Shown here one piece after another: positions 27,320 to 36,103 of a DNA stretch of 64,000 nt. The DNA comes from Mycolicibacterium neworleansense. Lineage in GTDB: Bacteria > Actinomycetota > Actinomycetes > Mycobacteriales > Mycobacteriaceae. Both the position numbers and the translations under genes were made by a program. Within the stretch, counting starts at the first letter, position 1, and each line of letters starts with the position of its first letter. The notes under the pieces were generated by a model. That model did not search any database. It was not told the DNA's origin and worked only from the letters and a program-made list of their open reading frames with translations. The stretch spans positions 2,790,001-2,854,000 of the forward strand of contig NZ_CWKH01000001.1 of the NCBI RefSeq assembly GCF_001245615.1. Direction: 5' to 3'.

Positions 27320-28660
27320 TCACGCCGGGATCGCCATGCAGTTCGGCGTGGTCGGTAGGCCGTTGAATCGGTCTGCAAGCCACTGCATCCCCTGCTCTCC
27401 GTCGACGAAGTAGGGCAGCAGGTTGTTGATCGCCAGCTTGTTGAGGAACGGCGGCTGCTCGTTGGTCCAGAACTGGACGTCCGCGCCCTTCGCGCACCAG
27501 TCCAGCGCCAGCTGGCGTGCGCCGCCCCACGGTATGAACGGGTCGAACCGGTTCGAATCGATGAAGACCGGTGCCGTGGGTTTCAGGGTGCCGATCCGCT
27601 GCTCGTTCAGCACGGTTCGCAACGGCTCGGAGTTGATCAGCTCGGCGACGTCGGCGGTGAAATACTGCTGGTAGTGCCGGAATCCGAACCTCATCACGGT
27701 CTCGCCTACGCATTCGTTCTGGGTCCGGGACAGCAGGTTCACCCCCTTGTCCGTCAACACACCGGTCAGCCCGGGAACCAGCTCGGGGTACGCCGCCCCG
27801 ACGCCGTTGAGCAGATAGCCCAGCCCGCCGGCGAAGATGCTGCCGTCGGCGAACGGTGGTACCAGGGCGAGGTCGGCGGCGGGGGCACCGGCCCAGGCTC
27901 CGACGACCTTGAGCTCGGGGGCATACCGTGGCGCCAGTTCCACCGCCGACGCCGATGCGGTCCCGCCTTGGCCGTATCCCCAGAACGCCACCGGGCCACC
28001 AGGTTCGAGTGAGGTGTCCGGCAGGGCGAACGCCGCCCGGGCCGCGTCGATGAGGGCGTGACCGGCATTGAGCCGCATGAACGACGGCGGGACGCCTGGT
28101 GTGCCGACCCCTTGATAGTCGGTGACCACGACGGCGAATCCCCGCGCGACCATCGTCGCGACGAACATCTCCTCGTACCCGAAGGTGAGGTCCAATCCCC
28201 CACCGTAGTGAATGCCCTGATTGAACAACCTCGACGGAGCGCACTGATCACCGATTCCATAGACGCCGGTGGCGAATGCGACCAGGGGGCGCGGGCCGCT
28301 GCCGGGCCACGGGTTGTCCGGTTCGAAGTAGGTACCGGTGACCGCGACCTGGCCGCTGCGATTGTCGGTGCTGCGGTACATGATCCGGGTTCCGGTCGCG
28401 ACGTAGGCCCCGAGCTGTCCGGAGGGCTCCAGCACCAGGCGAGAAGGTTCGGAACGGATCAACTGCCCGGGCGCGCCGTCACCCAGCGGGTCCGGTGGGG
28501 TGTAGAACGCCTCGTACTGGCTTTCGTCGGCGTACGCGATCGGCAGGGCGGGGTTCGCGGACCACCCGAGGAGGCACAGCACCGCTGCCGCCATGACTTT
28601 CTTCGATGAAACTCTGGGACGGGCCGAACATGGCCGCACAGCACGATGACACAGCGCCAT
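27320..28660 (-). CDS. Secreted lipase-family alpha/beta hydrolase with altered nucleophile elbow
   Basis: A 446-residue homologue of the actinobacterial secretory lipase family (PF03583-like). A long basic n-region, hydrophobic core VMAAAVLCLLGWSANPALPI and cleavage-like AYA|DES predict export. The family segments VVTDYQGVGTPG, VVGAWAGAPAADLALV and the late DRFDP/His region are present, but the nucleophile elbow reads WGYGQGG where relatives have GYSQGG, placing Gly230 at the Ser position. Either it is inactive as an esterase or uses different chemistry. It sits 32 bp upstream of the hydratase inside the catabolic operon. Confidence 0.8.
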   Translation of the reverse strand: MALCHRAVRPCSARPRVSSKKVMAAAVLCLLGWSANPALPIAYADESQYEAFYTPPDPLGDGAPGQLIRSEPSRLVLEPSGQLGAYVATGTRIMYRSTDNRSGQVAVTGTYFEPDNPWPGSGPRPLVAFATGVYGIGDQCAPSRLFNQGIHYGGGLDLTFGYEEMFVATMVARGFAVVVTDYQGVGTPGVPPSFMRLNAGHALIDAARAAFALPDTSLEPGGPVAFWGYGQGGTASASAVELAPRYAPELKVVGAWAGAPAADLALVPPFADGSIFAGGLGYLLNGVGAAYPELVPGLTGVLTDKGVNLLSRTQNECVGETVMRFGFRHYQQYFTADVAELINSEPLRTVLNEQRIGTLKPTAPVFIDSNRFDPFIPWGGARQLALDWCAKGADVQFWTNEQPPFLNKLAINNLLPYFVDGEQGMQWLADRFNGLPTTPNCMAIPA

Positions 28661-28783
28661 CGGGTCTCCTCTTCGTTGAGTGTCCTGCAGAGCGCCGGCC
28701 GGACGGCCACGCCTGAGTCAAGACAGCACCCGGTGGTGCTGACGCCGTGTCTGCCGCAACGATGGAACCGCCGAGTGCGAACC

Positions 28784-29395
28784 TCAGCCGGTGGTCGCGG
28801 CCAATCCGCTGGTGACCGAGGGCGCGGCGAGACTCCGCATACACACCTCACGACCGACGGTGCGCAACTGGAAACCCACCCGGTCCTCGGGCTCCTCCCC
28901 GTACGAGATACGGGTGGTGGCCGAGTTGATCGCCGCGCCAAGGGGAGTCGGCCAGCCGCGCAGGGCATGCACGATGCTGCGCAGTGTCTGCAGCGTGGTG
29001 ACCGCCGCCTGCCAACCGTATGCGGTCGTGACGCAGCCGACCGACCGGCCGGACAGGTACGGGCTCGCGTCCTCGCGCAGGTCCTCGATGTAGTCGAGCG
29101 CGTTCTTGACCAGCCCCGAGACGGACCCGTGGTACCCGGGCGAGGCGATGATCACCCCGTCGGCACGCCGCAGGGATTCGACCAACCGCACCGCCTCGTC
29201 GACGTTCTCCGACTCCGGGTCGTACATCGGCAGCCGCGCGAGGTCGTCCCCGCCGAAGAGCTCGGTGCGCGCGCCGGCGGCCCTTGCCTCGTCCAGGGCG
29301 ATCCGCAGTGCCGACTCCGTCGACGAGCCGCGCCGCAGTGTTCCGCCGAGCCCGACGATGTACGGTTGTGTCGCGGATTCCATCGTGGTACTCAC
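28784..29395 (-). CDS. NADPH-dependent FMN reductase, probable partner of the flavin monooxygenase
   Basis: A 203-residue flavodoxin-like FMN reductase. The phosphate-binding loop is LGGTLRRGSSTES and the flavin region ASPGYHGSVSGLVKNALDYIEDL is typical of the NADPH_dep_FMN_red family. It would supply reduced FMN to the group D monooxygenase encoded two genes upstream. GTG start at 29395 overlaps the extradiol dioxygenase stop (GTGA); ATG 29383 is the alternative. Confidence 0.88.
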   Translation of the reverse strand: MSTTMESATQPYIVGLGGTLRRGSSTESALRIALDEARAAGARTELFGGDDLARLPMYDPESENVDEAVRLVESLRRADGVIIASPGYHGSVSGLVKNALDYIEDLREDASPYLSGRSVGCVTTAYGWQAAVTTLQTLRSIVHALRGWPTPLGAAINSATTRISYGEEPEDRVGFQLRTVGREVCMRSLAAPSVTSGLAATTG

Positions 29396-30282
29396 ACCAT
29401 CCTCATCAATCCGTCATGGCCCCAGGCGAAACCTGGTTTGAGTGTGTAGTTCTCGGGTGTCCAGGTCTGCGGATCGACAGTCCGCGAACCCCAGCCGTAT
29501 TCGAAATGCCAGCCGGACGGGTTACGGAAGTAGAACGAGAACACCCGGTCGTTGTGATGGCGGCCGGTCGACGTACTGGTGATCCCCCGATCCAGACACA
29601 CGTCGTAGCTGTGACCGACATCGTCCATGGTGACCGTCTCGAACATCACGTGCTGAATGCGCCGCGGTGCCCCGGGAATGTTCATGAACGCCAGCGAGTG
29701 ATGCCGGGAATTGCAGTGCAGGAACACGGCGAACGGATCGGAGTTGGGCAGGTGGGCGAAGTCGGTGACCCCGAACTCCAATACCCGGCAGTAGAACTCG
29801 GCGGCGCCGTAGAGGTCGGCGGTGTAGAGCACGACGTGGCCCATTCCCAGTTCGCCGGTGTTGAAGCCCGCGAGGTCCCTGGTCGGCCGGAACGGCGGCC
29901 GGAACACCCGCTCGTGCCCCAGCACGAGTTCCATCCTCACCTGTGAGTACGGACAGGTGAAGTGGACGAAGTCCATGACGCGCCGGTCGGCCGCCTCGTC
30001 GGGCTTGCCCGCCGTCACGGGTACGCCGGCCTCCTCCAGACGCGCGGCGGCCGATTCGAGCGCTTCCCTCGATGCCATGTCCCAGCCGATGTATGCGACA
30101 TCCTCGTCGTGACCGGCTCGCACCCCGATCCGGTGATGGCGATCGTCGGCGCGCACGTACAGCAGCTTGTCGTCGCTGTCGCCGGACACCTCCATTCCCA
30201 GCACATCGGATGCGTACTTCTTCCACGCCGGGACGTCACTCGACGTCCCGACCACATAACTCAATTGGGTGACTACAGCCAT
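29392..30282 (-). CDS. Type I extradiol ring-cleavage dioxygenase
   Basis: A 296-residue two-domain vicinal-oxygen-chelate dioxygenase that opens a catechol meta to the hydroxyls using Fe(II). The metal triad is visible: His149 (GMGHVVLY), His211 (IQHVMFE) and Glu261 (HFEYGWG). Active-site HHSLAF and the RHHNDRVFSFYFRNP loop are also present. It is near HsaC/BphC in length. Start MAVVTQLSYV at 30282; the longer frame upstream is noncoding. It is sandwiched between the flavin monooxygenase and FMN reductase genes, suggesting it cleaves their product. Confidence 0.92.
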   Translation of the reverse strand: MAVVTQLSYVVGTSSDVPAWKKYASDVLGMEVSGDSDDKLLYVRADDRHHRIGVRAGHDEDVAYIGWDMASREALESAAARLEEAGVPVTAGKPDEAADRRVMDFVHFTCPYSQVRMELVLGHERVFRPPFRPTRDLAGFNTGELGMGHVVLYTADLYGAAEFYCRVLEFGVTDFAHLPNSDPFAVFLHCNSRHHSLAFMNIPGAPRRIQHVMFETVTMDDVGHSYDVCLDRGITSTSTGRHHNDRVFSFYFRNPSGWHFEYGWGSRTVDPQTWTPENYTLKPGFAWGHDGLMRMV

Positions 30283-30314
30283 GGATGATCCTTCGGGAGC
30301 GCTGTGGGCAAGAC

Positions 30315-31487
30315 TCAGAAGACGGTTAGCTTGGGGTCGCGTTCCAGACCGAGCACCATGCGGCCGTAGTGCTGGTAGTTGGCCCGGGTGAACGACACGT
30401 GGCTCGCCATCATGTGGATGTCGCGCCACTTCTGCTGCATGGGACTGCTGTCCCGAAAGCCGGAGGTTCCGCTGAGTTTGAACAACCGATCGACCGCGTC
30501 GGTCAGCAGTTCGGCCACTCGGTCGTAGTCCCGCAGCGTGGCGGCCCGGTCCGCGAGTTCCATGCGCCCGGACACCCGCGCATCCGCGAGCACCCGCTCG
30601 ACGGCCAGCTGAGCCAGCTCCAGGTCGGCCGCCGTGCGGGCGATGGCTTCCTGCACGACTTCGGATGCCGCGGTGGCGCTCCGACCGCGCGCCCACTCGA
30701 CAAAGTGGTCGTAGGCATCGAGAGCGGTGCCCACCATCGGGCCCAGGAACGTCAACCCGGCGTGCAGCGCCAGGGGCTGCCGGTAGAGCGGGCCTCGGTT
30801 CACTTCACTGCCCGGACCGTCGCCGGCGACCAGAGAGGCTGCGGCAAGCGCGAATTCATCCGGAACGAACACATCGTCGATGACGATCGTCTTGCTCCCG
30901 GTCCCCCGCATGCCTGCCGCGTACCAGTCGTCGTCGATCGAATACTCACCCGGCCCGATCAGGAAGTGGTGATTCGCCGCGCGATCACTCTCCTTGATCA
31001 GCCCGCTGACGATCACCCACGAGGAATGGTCGACCCCGCTGGCGAAGCCATGCCTGCCGGTCAGCCGATAACCTCCGTCGACCTTGCGCACCGTGGCCGC
31101 GGGCGCCAGCGATGCCGCGATACAGGTGTCGGGACCGTCCGCCCACACCGCCTCCTGCGCGGCCTGCTGGAAGAACCCGACCATGTGTGCGTCATGCGGC
31201 AGCAACGCCGCACACCAGGCCGTGGACGCGCAGGCCCGGCCGAGCTCGACAGCGACCTCGTACATGGTGTCGAGCGTCAACTCGTCACCACCGAACCGTC
31301 GCGGCGCGAGCATGCGGCCGCCCAGCCCGGCGTCGATGATCTCGGTGATCGACTCGGACGGCACGCGCCGCAGATCCTCGGTGCGGGTGGACCGCTCGCG
31401 GATCGCCGGCGCCAGCGCCCGGGCACGCTCGACCAGAGCGGCGTGCAACTCGGCTTCCGAAGGTACTTGAAGTTCGGTGGCTACCAT
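30315..31487 (-). CDS. Group D flavin-dependent monooxygenase (acyl-CoA-dehydrogenase fold, HsaA-like)
   Basis: A 390-residue oxygenase subunit of a two-component system, using FMNH2 from a separate reductase to ortho-hydroxylate a phenolic substrate. The acyl-CoA dehydrogenase-like fold is seen in LGRACASTAWCAALLPHDAHMVGFF, YRLTGRHGFASGVDHSSWVI and GMRGTGSKTIVIDDVFVPD, with the C-terminal FKLSGTSGFRDSSPMQQKWRD. It lacks the Glu catalytic base of true dehydrogenases as far as I can see. Neighbours (FMN reductase, extradiol dioxygenase) support catechol formation followed by meta cleavage. Confidence 0.88.
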   Translation of the reverse strand: MVATELQVPSEAELHAALVERARALAPAIRERSTRTEDLRRVPSESITEIIDAGLGGRMLAPRRFGGDELTLDTMYEVAVELGRACASTAWCAALLPHDAHMVGFFQQAAQEAVWADGPDTCIAASLAPAATVRKVDGGYRLTGRHGFASGVDHSSWVIVSGLIKESDRAANHHFLIGPGEYSIDDDWYAAGMRGTGSKTIVIDDVFVPDEFALAAASLVAGDGPGSEVNRGPLYRQPLALHAGLTFLGPMVGTALDAYDHFVEWARGRSATAASEVVQEAIARTAADLELAQLAVERVLADARVSGRMELADRAATLRDYDRVAELLTDAVDRLFKLSGTSGFRDSSPMQQKWRDIHMMASHVSFTRANYQHYGRMVLGLERDPKLTVF

Positions 31488-31511
31488 GGTTTTTCGTATC
31501 CTCTCAGCGGA

Positions 31512-32078
31512 TCAGAACAGGACGCTCAGGTTCTTCGACTGCACGACGTTCTGATCGAGCAGAATGGTCCGGCGGGCGATCTTGAAGCCCGTGTCTGCCA
31601 CCCGCAACACATCGCGACGCTCTCCTGCCCAGATATCGGTTTCGGATTCGAGCCGATTGCGGTGGACGAGGAAGTTGGACCAGACGTCGTACTCGACGGC
31701 ATCACCGGAGACCTCGGACCGCGGCTGCACGATCACGTTCGTCACCAGATGCCGGCACCGGGACGGCGGGTCTTCTGCCCAGTGCGTGCCCGAGTGCATC
31801 TGGTTCACTCGCATCTGCAGTGACGAGTAGTCGTCGTAGAAGTGCGCCATCTCGATACCCTCGGGAACCTCGTCCTGCCCGCGTTGGCGGCGAAGCCGGT
31901 TCCGGCGCACCGGCATCCAGTAGAGGATGTCCTCATCGAACAACTCCAGCCAGCTGGCCCATTGCCAATGGTCGAGCAGCTGGGCCTCGCGGTAGAGGAA
32001 CTGTTCGACGCGGTGTTGCAGCAGAACCTGCTCGAGCTCACCGACCTCGGTGGGTTGCACCATCTCTCCGACGCTCAT
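31512..32078 (-). CDS. Rieske dioxygenase, small (beta) subunit
   Basis: A 188-residue NTF2-like beta subunit of an aromatic-ring-hydroxylating dioxygenase. Diagnostic stretches are HRVEQFLYREAQLLDHWQWASWLELF, DILYWMPVRRNR and THWAEDPPSRCRHLVTNVIV. It forms the alpha3-beta3 hexamer with the adjacent alpha subunit; ATG overlaps the alpha stop (ATGA). It has no catalytic metal but stabilises the complex and can influence substrate range. Confidence 0.93.
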   Translation of the reverse strand: MSVGEMVQPTEVGELEQVLLQHRVEQFLYREAQLLDHWQWASWLELFDEDILYWMPVRRNRLRRQRGQDEVPEGIEMAHFYDDYSSLQMRVNQMHSGTHWAEDPPSRCRHLVTNVIVQPRSEVSGDAVEYDVWSNFLVHRNRLESETDIWAGERRDVLRVADTGFKIARRTILLDQNVVQSKNLSVLF

Positions 32079-33400
32079 CGGGCACCCGCCACATCGCTCA
32101 TGGCGGCCGCGGGCACCGCGACACTGCGCTCCTCGGGCGGGATGACCGGCCAGGACTCGGTCGTCATGAACTCCAGCCAGCGTCGGTAGAAACCGCGTTG
32201 TCCGGCCTCGCCGAAGAACGAATCATGGTATTCACCGGGGAAGTCCGGGTTCTCCCGCTCGCTGCCCAGCCCCATCTCGTAGTTCCATGCCATTTTCCGG
32301 GCCTGGTAGCCCTGCTCGAGCACGCCGCCGATCATTCCCCAGTTCTCGCCGTCGTCGGTCTCGACGACACCGGCCGCACCCTCGGTGAACGATGCGGAAA
32401 TCTGTTGGGCCCGACGGGCTTCCTGAGGGGCGTTTTTCTCGACGACGGTGAACGACCAGATCTCGAACTTCGTCGGCCCTTTCGGATGCCACACGCGGAT
32501 GTTGGCCGAGCCGGGTAGGCCGGCGAAGTTCGGGAACGCGTTGAAGTTGGCCACCATGTCGGCGCGGTCGCCCACCCGCTCCCGCGCGATCCGCCGCTTG
32601 TTCTCGTTGTACTGCCCAAGCGGGTCGTCGGAGAACCGGGTGTGTCGCTCGAACAGGAAGCTCTCCCCGTGGCCTTCGCGCAGCGACACATGTGCGCCGT
32701 CCTTCGCGTCGAACCCGGGCCCGAAGGCCAGCAGCGAGGACAGGTGGCTGGTCGTCGCGTGGTAGGTGTCGCCGGCGAACTGCTCGGCGGCCAGTTTCCA
32801 GTTGGCGTTGATGGTCCACTTGATGGCGCCGGGCAGGATTTCGATCCCGCCCTCGGCATGGTCGACCCAGCCGTCGATGTAGAACTTCAGCGCGCCGAGG
32901 TACTCGTCGAGCGGTGGCGCCGTCGGGTCGAAGTTGCCGAAGATCAGTCCTTTGTAACTCGCGATCTGAGCGACCTGTACCAGGCCGTTGTCGCCGAGGG
33001 ACAGCTTGTTGTCGTACGCGTCGTCGAGGTTCGGAACACCGACCAACTCGCCCGCACTGTCGTAGGTCCAACCGTGGTAGGTACACATGAACGACCGTGC
33101 ATTTCCCTCTTCGGCCCGGCAGACCCGCATGCCCCGGTGCCGGCATACGTTCAGGAACGCCTTCACGCTGCCGTCGGGCTGCCGCGTCACGAGCACGGGA
33201 TCTCCGCCCATGTAGGTGGCGAAGAAGTCGTGCGGCTTCGGGATCATGCTGTCGTGCGCGAGGAAGAGCCAGGATCGCCCGAAGATGCGCTCCTGCTCCA
33301 ACCGGTAGATCTCGTCGCTGACGAAGATCTCCGGCCCGATCTTGCCTTCCTCCCAATTCACCAACGAGCGCAGATAGCCGGCATCAATAGCCACGATCAT
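32075..33400 (-). CDS. Rieske non-heme iron dioxygenase, large (alpha) subunit, toluene/biphenyl type
   Basis: A 441-residue catalytic subunit that inserts both atoms of O2 to form a cis-dihydrodiol. Rieske ligands: Cys86/His88 in CRHRGM and Cys106/His109 in CTYHGW. Mononuclear iron ligands: Asp211, His214 and His219 region in AEQFAGDTYHATTSHL. The CRHRGM-x-VCR-x-EEGN pattern resembles BphA/TodC1-class proteins. Followed by beta; a ferredoxin and reductase are encoded just upstream, completing a three-component system. No dihydrodiol dehydrogenase is in this operon. Confidence 0.94.
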   Translation of the reverse strand: MIVAIDAGYLRSLVNWEEGKIGPEIFVSDEIYRLEQERIFGRSWLFLAHDSMIPKPHDFFATYMGGDPVLVTRQPDGSVKAFLNVCRHRGMRVCRAEEGNARSFMCTYHGWTYDSAGELVGVPNLDDAYDNKLSLGDNGLVQVAQIASYKGLIFGNFDPTAPPLDEYLGALKFYIDGWVDHAEGGIEILPGAIKWTINANWKLAAEQFAGDTYHATTSHLSSLLAFGPGFDAKDGAHVSLREGHGESFLFERHTRFSDDPLGQYNENKRRIARERVGDRADMVANFNAFPNFAGLPGSANIRVWHPKGPTKFEIWSFTVVEKNAPQEARRAQQISASFTEGAAGVVETDDGENWGMIGGVLEQGYQARKMAWNYEMGLGSERENPDFPGEYHDSFFGEAGQRGFYRRWLEFMTTESWPVIPPEERSVAVPAAAMSDVAGAR

Positions 33401-33491
33401 TTCCCTTCAGTTCACATTCGAGGACTGTTGTTGAGCTAATCAGCATGCGAAATGCCAGTCGATGCAACCGTTCTGGACGCCGGAACGTCAC

Positions 33492-33824
33492 TCAGCCGGT
33501 TACGTCCACGTACACCACGTCATCGATCACCTGGACCGAATAGGTCGCGAGCGGTTGGACCGCAGGCGGCGCGGTGACAGCGCCGGTGCGCACACAGAAC
33601 TTGGCGAAATGCCAGCCACATTCGACCTGGCCGTTCTCGATGAAGCCCTCGTCGGCCAGCGACGACCTGTCGTGTGTACACCAGTCGGCGGTCGCGTAGA
33701 ACGAGCCGTCGATGTTGTACACCGCGATCGGTGGATCGACATCGACCCGTTTCACGTTGCCCGGCGCCAGGTCTCCGACCGGACACACCCGGAGCAGGTG
33801 TTCGGACTCTGCCATTGCCGTCAT
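33492..33824 (-). CDS. Rieske-type [2Fe-2S] ferredoxin
   Basis: A 110-residue electron carrier feeding the dioxygenase. Ligand motifs are WCTHDRSSL (Cys, His) and CGWHFAKFC (Cys, His), typical of BphA3-like ferredoxins. Start at ATG 33824 (MTAMAESEHLL) is chosen; ATG 33815 is possible. It lies 14 bp after the reductase gene and 91 bp before the alpha subunit. Confidence 0.93.
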   Translation of the reverse strand: MTAMAESEHLLRVCPVGDLAPGNVKRVDVDPPIAVYNIDGSFYATADWCTHDRSSLADEGFIENGQVECGWHFAKFCVRTGAVTAPPAVQPLATYSVQVIDDVVYVDVTG

Positions 33825-33838
33825 TGCCGATTCCTCCC

Positions 33839-35080
33839 TCACTGTTGCCCCGCGGGTGTCGCGACGTCGTCGATCGAGCGCAGATCGACGGCCGGGTCGG
33901 ACAGCAAGGCCGGCTCCGGCCTGGCCCGCCGGTCGATCAGGCTCATCGCCATCCGGACCTCCCGCCGCTGGTTCACCCCGACGGCTCCGACCAACACACT
34001 GTCCCGCAGGTGAAATGCCGTGAATTGCATGGATTCCGGGCTGCCGCGCCATACGACGTGATCTTCCGGATGCAGCCGCCCGGCCACCTGGATGTTCGTC
34101 TGGCCCTGATCCGACCAGAACCACGGCAGGTCGCGGTAGGGTTCCCGCCGTCCCACCATCGAACGCGCGGCGGCGATGCCCTGATTCTGTGCGTTCTGCC
34201 AGTGTTCCAACCGGATTCGTCCGGAGTCGTAGTTGCATGGGGAGCTCGCCACGTCACCCGCGGCATACACACCGGGCACCGAGGTCTCACAGAACTCGTC
34301 GACCACGATGCCGTTGTCGACTTCGATACCGGAATTGACCGCCACATCGACCGCCGGCGCCACGCCGACCCCGACGACCACCAGGTCAGCCTCGATGTGC
34401 GTCCCGTTGTCCATCGTGACCCGCCGTACCCGATGGTCGCCTTCGACGGCGGTCACCTTGGCACCGGTCACCATGCGCACGCCCTGTTCGACGTGGAAAC
34501 GCACCAGGCACTGGGCGATTCGCTCCGGCAGCACCCGGCCGAGCACCACATCGCTTCGTTCGAGCACGGTCACCTGGTTGCCGAGCTGCAGCGCCGATGC
34601 GGCCAGTTCGATGCCGATCAGCCCGCCCCCGAGGATCACCACGGCAGCACCGGCGCGCATCCGGTCACGGATCGCGATCGCGTCGTCGACCGTCCGCAGG
34701 AAGTGCACGCCGTCGAGGTCGAGTCCCGGGATCTCCGGACGACGCGGGGTCGTACCGGTACACAGCAACACCTTGTCGGCCTGGATCGACACTCCGTCGT
34801 GCAACTCGACCCGGCGGCCGTGCGTGTCGATCCGCCGCGCCCGCGCCCCGAGCAGGAGTTCGATGTCGTTGCGGGAATAGAAGTCCGACTTGTGGAGCAA
34901 CGTATCGCCCGGGTCCTTCGAGCCAAGGATCACCTCTTTCGACAGCGGCGGCCGATCGTAGGGCAGGTGGTACTCGGCACCGACCAGGATGATGCGGCCA
35001 TCGAATCCCTCGTTGCGCATTGCCTCTACCGCACGCGCCCCGGCCAGACTCGCGCCGACGACCACGTAGGTCTCCGTCAT
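33839..35080 (-). CDS. NAD(P)H:ferredoxin reductase of the dioxygenase system
   Basis: A 413-residue FAD reductase (BphA4/rubredoxin-reductase family) passing electrons from NADH to the Rieske ferredoxin. FAD site VVVGASLAGARAVEAMR, NAD site VVILGGGLIGIELAASA, LLCTGTTPRRPEIPG and the second FAD motif GVYAAGDVASSP are all visible, with the reductase C-terminal dimerisation domain after residue 320. It lies 36 bp from the upstream extradiol dioxygenase gene. Confidence 0.95.
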   Translation of the reverse strand: MTETYVVVGASLAGARAVEAMRNEGFDGRIILVGAEYHLPYDRPPLSKEVILGSKDPGDTLLHKSDFYSRNDIELLLGARARRIDTHGRRVELHDGVSIQADKVLLCTGTTPRRPEIPGLDLDGVHFLRTVDDAIAIRDRMRAGAAVVILGGGLIGIELAASALQLGNQVTVLERSDVVLGRVLPERIAQCLVRFHVEQGVRMVTGAKVTAVEGDHRVRRVTMDNGTHIEADLVVVGVGVAPAVDVAVNSGIEVDNGIVVDEFCETSVPGVYAAGDVASSPCNYDSGRIRLEHWQNAQNQGIAAARSMVGRREPYRDLPWFWSDQGQTNIQVAGRLHPEDHVVWRGSPESMQFTAFHLRDSVLVGAVGVNQRREVRMAMSLIDRRARPEPALLSDPAVDLRSIDDVATPAGQQ

Positions 35081-35116
35081 CGGGATGCTCCCGTCGGCGA
35101 AGACGGCTTCGGTGCG

Positions 35117-35983
35117 TCAGTCACGGTGATGCCCCCACAAACTGGTGGCGTCGTAGCTCGACACCCGCCACGTGGAGTCGTCGACCAACCGCCCGTCGTA
35201 GCCGTACTCGATCTCCGAGCCGGACGGATTCTTCATGAAGAACGAGATGGCCAGATCGTTGGTGTGCCGGCCCAGGGTTTCGGTGAGCTGAACCCCACCG
35301 GCGTGGACCGCGTCGAGCGTCCGCCCGACGTCATCGATGTCGGTGACCTCGAGCATGAAGTGCCCCAGGGCCGGCGCCAGGTTGTCGTTCTCGACGAACG
35401 CGAGGCTGTGATGACGGGGATTCACGTGCGCGAAATGGACTTTACGGCCGTGGAATTCGATGGTGTCACTGAGCCGGAAGCCAAGCACGTCCAGGTAGAA
35501 CCGCTTCGCCGCGGCGAGGTCGGTGACGAAGAAGAACACGTGCCCCATCCCGAGGTCACCGGTCACGAACCGGATACCTCTCGACGAGACGAAGGGCCGC
35601 TTCGGCACCCGGGCACCGTAGAAGAACTCCAGCCGGTGACCATCGGGATCGGTACACCGGATGACGTCCTCCACATGACGTTCGGCGGCACAGTCCGGGT
35701 CGTGGTGTATCTCTACACCCGCGTCCTGCAGCCGCCGGGCCAACCGGTCCAGTGCCGCACCGTTCGGCACTTCCCATCCGACGTAGGCCGCTCCGCCGGT
35801 ATCGGCCTGGTGAATCGCCAGACGCCAGCCGCGCTCGTCACCGCGCAGCAGGACCGTCTGGTCATCGCATTGCTCGTGCGCCGAGACGTCCTGCAGGCCC
35901 AGAATCTCGGTCCCGTATGTGCGCCAGGCATCCAGATCGGCGGCAGTTAGACCCAGATACCCCAGTGCGACAACTTCATTCAT
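35117..35983 (-). CDS. Type I extradiol dioxygenase, BphC-like
   Basis: A 288-residue meta-cleavage dioxygenase, second in the cluster. Fe(II) ligands His148 (GMGHVFFF), His208 (LGHFMLEV) and Glu259 (IEYGYD) are intact, as is RHHSLAF. The segment FYGARVPKRPF and LGHFMLEVTDIDDVGRTLD are typical of 2,3-dihydroxybiphenyl 1,2-dioxygenases. Start MNEVVALGYL at 35983. Paired by position with the Rieske system and the downstream-pathway hydrolases, it is the best candidate for the ring cleavage following dihydroxylation. Confidence 0.93.
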   Translation of the reverse strand: MNEVVALGYLGLTAADLDAWRTYGTEILGLQDVSAHEQCDDQTVLLRGDERGWRLAIHQADTGGAAYVGWEVPNGAALDRLARRLQDAGVEIHHDPDCAAERHVEDVIRCTDPDGHRLEFFYGARVPKRPFVSSRGIRFVTGDLGMGHVFFFVTDLAAAKRFYLDVLGFRLSDTIEFHGRKVHFAHVNPRHHSLAFVENDNLAPALGHFMLEVTDIDDVGRTLDAVHAGGVQLTETLGRHTNDLAISFFMKNPSGSEIEYGYDGRLVDDSTWRVSSYDATSLWGHHRD

Positions 35984-36103
35984 GAATTTACCTTCCCGGC
36001 CTGCCCGCGACAGTCGCGCGATGCGGCCTCGGATACGCAGCTTTCGTGAACGCACCGGCCACCGGCAACGGCACCGATCCGTCCACCGGAACACCCGAAA
36101 CGT

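Noticed and set aside
27288..28244. N-terminal extension of the hydratase gene giving a 585-aa product
   Set aside because: The extension lies in another frame of the lipase gene; MhpD-family alignment begins at 27287.
33674..35950. A 758-codon frame antisense to the ferredoxin reductase and extradiol dioxygenase genes
   Set aside because: Shadow frame; catalytic and cofactor motifs are all on the minus strand.
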